Below are positions 61,256-64,000 of a stretch of DNA of 64,000 nt, piece after piece. The notes under the pieces were generated by a model. The model saw nothing but the letters and a program-made list of their open reading frames with translations. It did no database searches and had not been told where the DNA came from. The position numbers and the translations under genes were made by a program. Numbering within the stretch: the stretch's first letter is position 1; every line of letters begins with the position of its first letter. Source of the DNA: Rhineura floridana (lineage: Eukaryota > Chordata > Lepidosauria > Squamata > Rhineuridae); NCBI RefSeq assembly GCF_030035675.1, contig NC_084480.1, positions 7,011,001 to 7,075,000 on the forward strand, read 5' to 3'.

Positions 61256-62150
61256 ATGCTTTTATTACTTTCTGTGTTGTCAAGGAGTGTTTGTGAGTAC
61301 CCAGAGCTGCTCCAGGTTTCTGGGGGCCCTTGCAGAAGGCTATCATGGGGTCCTTTTTCCCCTTGCTTTCCTTCTTAAACTCCATCCCTCCTCCCTCTTG
61401 GCCCCACCCCTTAAGTTAAAACAAATCTTGACCAACATGGCAACCCCGTTGTCAAAGAAAAAGCAATAAAACATTTTGAACTGTTGAAATGATGAGTGCC
61501 ATTTCTTCATCACTGAACAGACAGACCACACCCTCACATCTAAAATTAACCCTTGGGTCTCTGCACTATAATCTTATTTCACACTTTCTTTTTTGTAGCT
61601 AAAAATGTAAAAATTTTGTTCTGCCAAAGCATGTAAATAAATAGTATTTGATATTATAGTAATATCCATAAGATGGATCAGCCAGCGGGATTGGGTTGGG
61701 GCCAGTAGGACCCCCCTCTGAACTCCTTGGCCAGTGCCCCACTTGGCTCACTTCTGGAGCCAGGCCTGTCAGTATCCTTTCTTTCATTCTACAAATCATT
61801 TCTCTGGTAGTCTGGACTTCCCCTAAAAACAAAACCTGTGACTGTGCAGATATTGGGTGCTTGAAAGCCAGCCTCCTGGGCTTCTGTGGCTTTAGGGGAA
61901 GCTCAGGGGAAGACATCATCAGATGCATCTCAGGGGAAAATGTTTGCTTGGGTGGGTGTGCCTTAGTTGGTAGCAGGGCAGGGTCAGGGAGGTGGTTGAG
62001 TGAGAGAGATGATGCTTGCTGGCTGAGTGTGTGTGTGTGTATGTGTGAGATTGCACTTGGTTTGGCATGCGAAGCTCTGAGCTGTGGCCTCTGCCTCCCT
62101 CCCCACCTCCTTTACCAGCAGAGAGACCAACACTGTTATCTTATGGATAA
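61256..62150. other. Unassigned sequence
   Basis: No repeat recognised. The 61696-62160 (+) and 61599-61928 (-) frames overlap and lack domains. (TG)n at 62027-62047. Confidence 0.35.
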
Positions 62151-62151
62151 A

Positions 62152-62154
<3 letters not shown>

Positions 62155-62192
<38 letters not shown>

Positions 62193-62196
62193 CTGA
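62155..62196. repeat. (ATTG)n microsatellite
   Basis: About ten ATTG units. It sits at the 3' terminus of the minus-strand L2-like copy and is probably an expansion of its tail. Confidence 0.9.
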
Positions 62197-62700
62197 TACC
62201 CCTTTAAAACATCATAAAACAGACTTTAAAATACATTAAAACAAAACTTTAAAAATATTTTTTAAAAGCTTTGAAGACATCTTAAAAAAACGATTAAACT
62301 TTTTTTATTTTTTAAGGTTTAAAAACACATTAAAAAGCAATTCCAACATAGAAGCAGACTGGGATAAGGTCTCAACTTAAAAGGCTTGTTGAAAGAGGAA
62401 GGTCTTCAACAGATGCCAAAAAGATAACAGAGATGGCACCTGTCTAACATTTAAGGGGAGGGAGTTCCAAAGGGTAGGTGCCGCCACACTAAAGGTCCAT
62501 TTCCTATGTTGTGCGGAACAGACCTAATCAGATGCTATCTGCAGGAGGACCTCACCTGCAGAGCGCAGTGATCAGCTGGGTATATAAGGGGTAAGATGGT
62601 ATTTCAGATATCCTGGTCCCGAGCTGTATAGGGATTTGTACACCAAAACTAGAACCTTGAACTTAGCCTAGTAGCAAATGAGCAGCAAGTGCCATTCTTT
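62197..62700 (-). mobile_element. L2-like LINE 3' part, paralogue of the 25 kb copy
   Basis: Follows 24985-25440 almost base for base: AAAACATCATAAAACAGACT, AGCAGACTGGGATAAGGTCT, GAAAGAGGAAGGTCTTCAAC. Then GCCACACTAAAGGTCCATTT (no MITE), GACCTCACCTGCAGAGCGCA GTGATCAGCTGGGTATAT, and ACTTAGCCTAGTAGCAAATG AGCAG. It gives the empty-site state for the MITE at 25246. Confidence 0.85.
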
Positions 62701-62804
62701 TTCTACCTGTGTGTTTGTGTGTGTTTATTTTTAATGTTGTTTTAGGCTATTTAGGGGTCCAGCAGCCAAGGCCAGCACCTTGTAGGCACTCTAGCTTTTT
62801 TTTT

Positions 62805-62968
62805 TTTTAAGTAACAACTGTGATTGCAGTGATTTCTTTTGAGTAATGGTAAAATAATCAATTGCTTTTAGAACAATTTTAATTGCAATGGTAATTTATT
62901 CTTTTTCGAGGTGATGTAGCAGTAATTGTAATTTATTCCTTTTCAAAAGTAACCTTCCAAGCTCTGGT
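62805..62968. mobile_element. hAT-type element related to family M1
   Basis: AAGTAACAACTGTGATTGCA, GAGTAATGGTAAAATAATCA, CAGTAATTGTAATTTATTCC and the end AAAGTAACCTTCCAAGCTCTG. The last 20 bases match the M1 terminus (AAAGTAACTTTTCCAAGCTC TG) but the interior is of the GTAATC/GTAATTG type instead of the palindromic core. Left end unresolved. Confidence 0.55.
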
Positions 62969-64000
62969 TGGGACGAGAGGTGGTCTGGGGATAATTCCAA
63001 GGGTCACAGGGAGAAGCCCAGAGGGCTACGTTTGGCCTCCAGGTCTGACATTCTCCACTCCTGAGATAAGCTTTTGGTCTGATCCAGCAGGGCTTTTCTT
63101 CCTTTTGCTCATTTTAATATTAGACTGTGGCATGTTATAAAAGGTTACATTAAAATAAATGGGATTTAGATGTTCTTTTCTAAGAGTAGATCATACCCAG
63201 GCTGGTGGATTTGTTTGTTTGTTTGTTCTGTATTGTAGACACCATAATTTCTCTTTCCAGCTGTTCATCACTCAGGGAAAGGTGAGCAAAACGGCATTAA
63301 TACATCCCACCCAGAGAGGATAGATTGTATGTAAAGGCTGTTTCAGAGACTTGGATTCTCCCTTTTACAGAGACGGGTTGCATTTGAGTGCGGTTGCTCT
63401 CTCCTTTCTCAAGTCCATCGCATGAATGTGGGTTTGTCAGTACTGAATTTCATTTGCTACATAACCACCCAAAGAGCTGGCAAATCTTGTTGCATTTTCC
63501 TTGCCTCTTAAGCCCGAGTTTTCAGTTCTCCCCCATTTTGTGTTGTCAGCAAAACTTAACACATTTGCAATCGGTCTCTTGATCTAGGGCAATTACTGTA
63601 AAAGGCAATAGCAGGTGCCGAAGCCTTAACAAGAGAAGGATGTTGTTCCATTATTGTAGTGTCCCATCCTCTGCTCATATCAAGATTGTCAAATTGCTTC
63701 AAATTAAATTGACACTGGGGCAAGGGAGAGATTGCGATGCTGTTGCAAATCTGTGAGACTTTCTTGGCTTCAGCGCTTTCAAAACAAGGTGAGGGGAATG
63801 ACTGCATTCATGAATTTAATTACTGGTGCTGTTTAGAACAATCTTTTGCCCCATCGCTAGCGCTCAGGGTGGGATACGGTGTAGAAATCACAGAGCTAAA
63901 TGTAATATCTAATGCAGTAAATTAGAAGTCCACAAATCCAAATGGATTTTGAATATGAGTTAAAATTCACTCTGTTAGGTATATAGGAATGGAAATGGAC
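62969..64000. other. Unassigned end of window; scraps of old LINE and a microexon-like motif
   Basis: A family K tail scrap (TGGTCTGATCCAGCAGGGCT) at 63075. Around 63430-63600, CTGAATTTCATTTGCTACAT and CATTTTGTGTTGTCAGCAAA resemble the complement of internal CR1-group ORF2 sequence, much decayed. At 63261-63281 a 21-base open segment sits between TTCTCTTTCCAG and GTGAGC. The rest, 63600-64000, looks unique. Confidence 0.35.

Overview
The window looks like non-coding DNA from a squamate reptile (lizard or snake). The evidence is the repeat mix: BovB/RTE, CR1 and L2-like LINEs, two tRNA-headed SINE families (one with a MIR-like CORE segment), many short palindromic hAT-type elements, and a (GATA)n array. 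The squamate call is an inference from these families. No intact host protein-coding gene, tRNA gene, rRNA gene or CRISPR array was found. Almost all longer open frames are repeat sequence or chance.

Layout. 1-4 kb: old repeats, a short vimentin-like fragment, and a near-perfect 3 x 160 bp tandem array (2381-2860). 4-16 kb: SINEs, LINE tails, an AT-rich family with internal periodicity, a 340 bp palindromic element (9419-9758), and an LTR-like fossil near 15 kb. 16-24 kb: two BovB fragments, a ~720 bp terminal-repeat element (21518-22241), and long unique stretches. 24.9-28.2 kb: a degraded L2-like LINE on the minus strand, carrying an inserted hAT miniature element and an inserted chimeric SINE. 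28-42 kb: CR1, L2-like and BovB tails; one BovB insertion sits in an L2-like copy between 12 bp target duplications. 45.3-46.0 kb: an intronless retrocopy of an HSD17B11/HSD17B13-type short-chain dehydrogenase. 46-56 kb: nested palindromes, SINEs, and the best-preserved LINE 3' end (52355-52985). 56.8-60.6 kb: mostly unique DNA plus a TC/GATA microsatellite. 60661-61255: a solo LTR with TG...CA ends and a 5 bp duplication. 62-63 kb: another L2-like tail and a relative of the hAT family.

The elements form an insertion stratigraphy. L2-like and CR1-like LINEs are the older substrate. hAT miniature elements and SINEs landed inside them, leaving exact target-site duplications at 12337/12483, 25238/25335, 46372/46496 and 54774/54898. 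A second copy of the L2-like sequence at 62487-62494 keeps the unfilled version of the site hit at 25.2 kb.

No operon or working pathway is present. The most unusual items are a SINE fused to an extra 5' module and present twice (4.6 and 26.7 kb), long palindromes that encode nearly the same peptide on both strands, a BovB insertion joined to an inverted segment, the retrocopy that appears to start at an exon-2 boundary, and the young 160 bp tandem array. Family names come from remembered consensus features, not from a database search.
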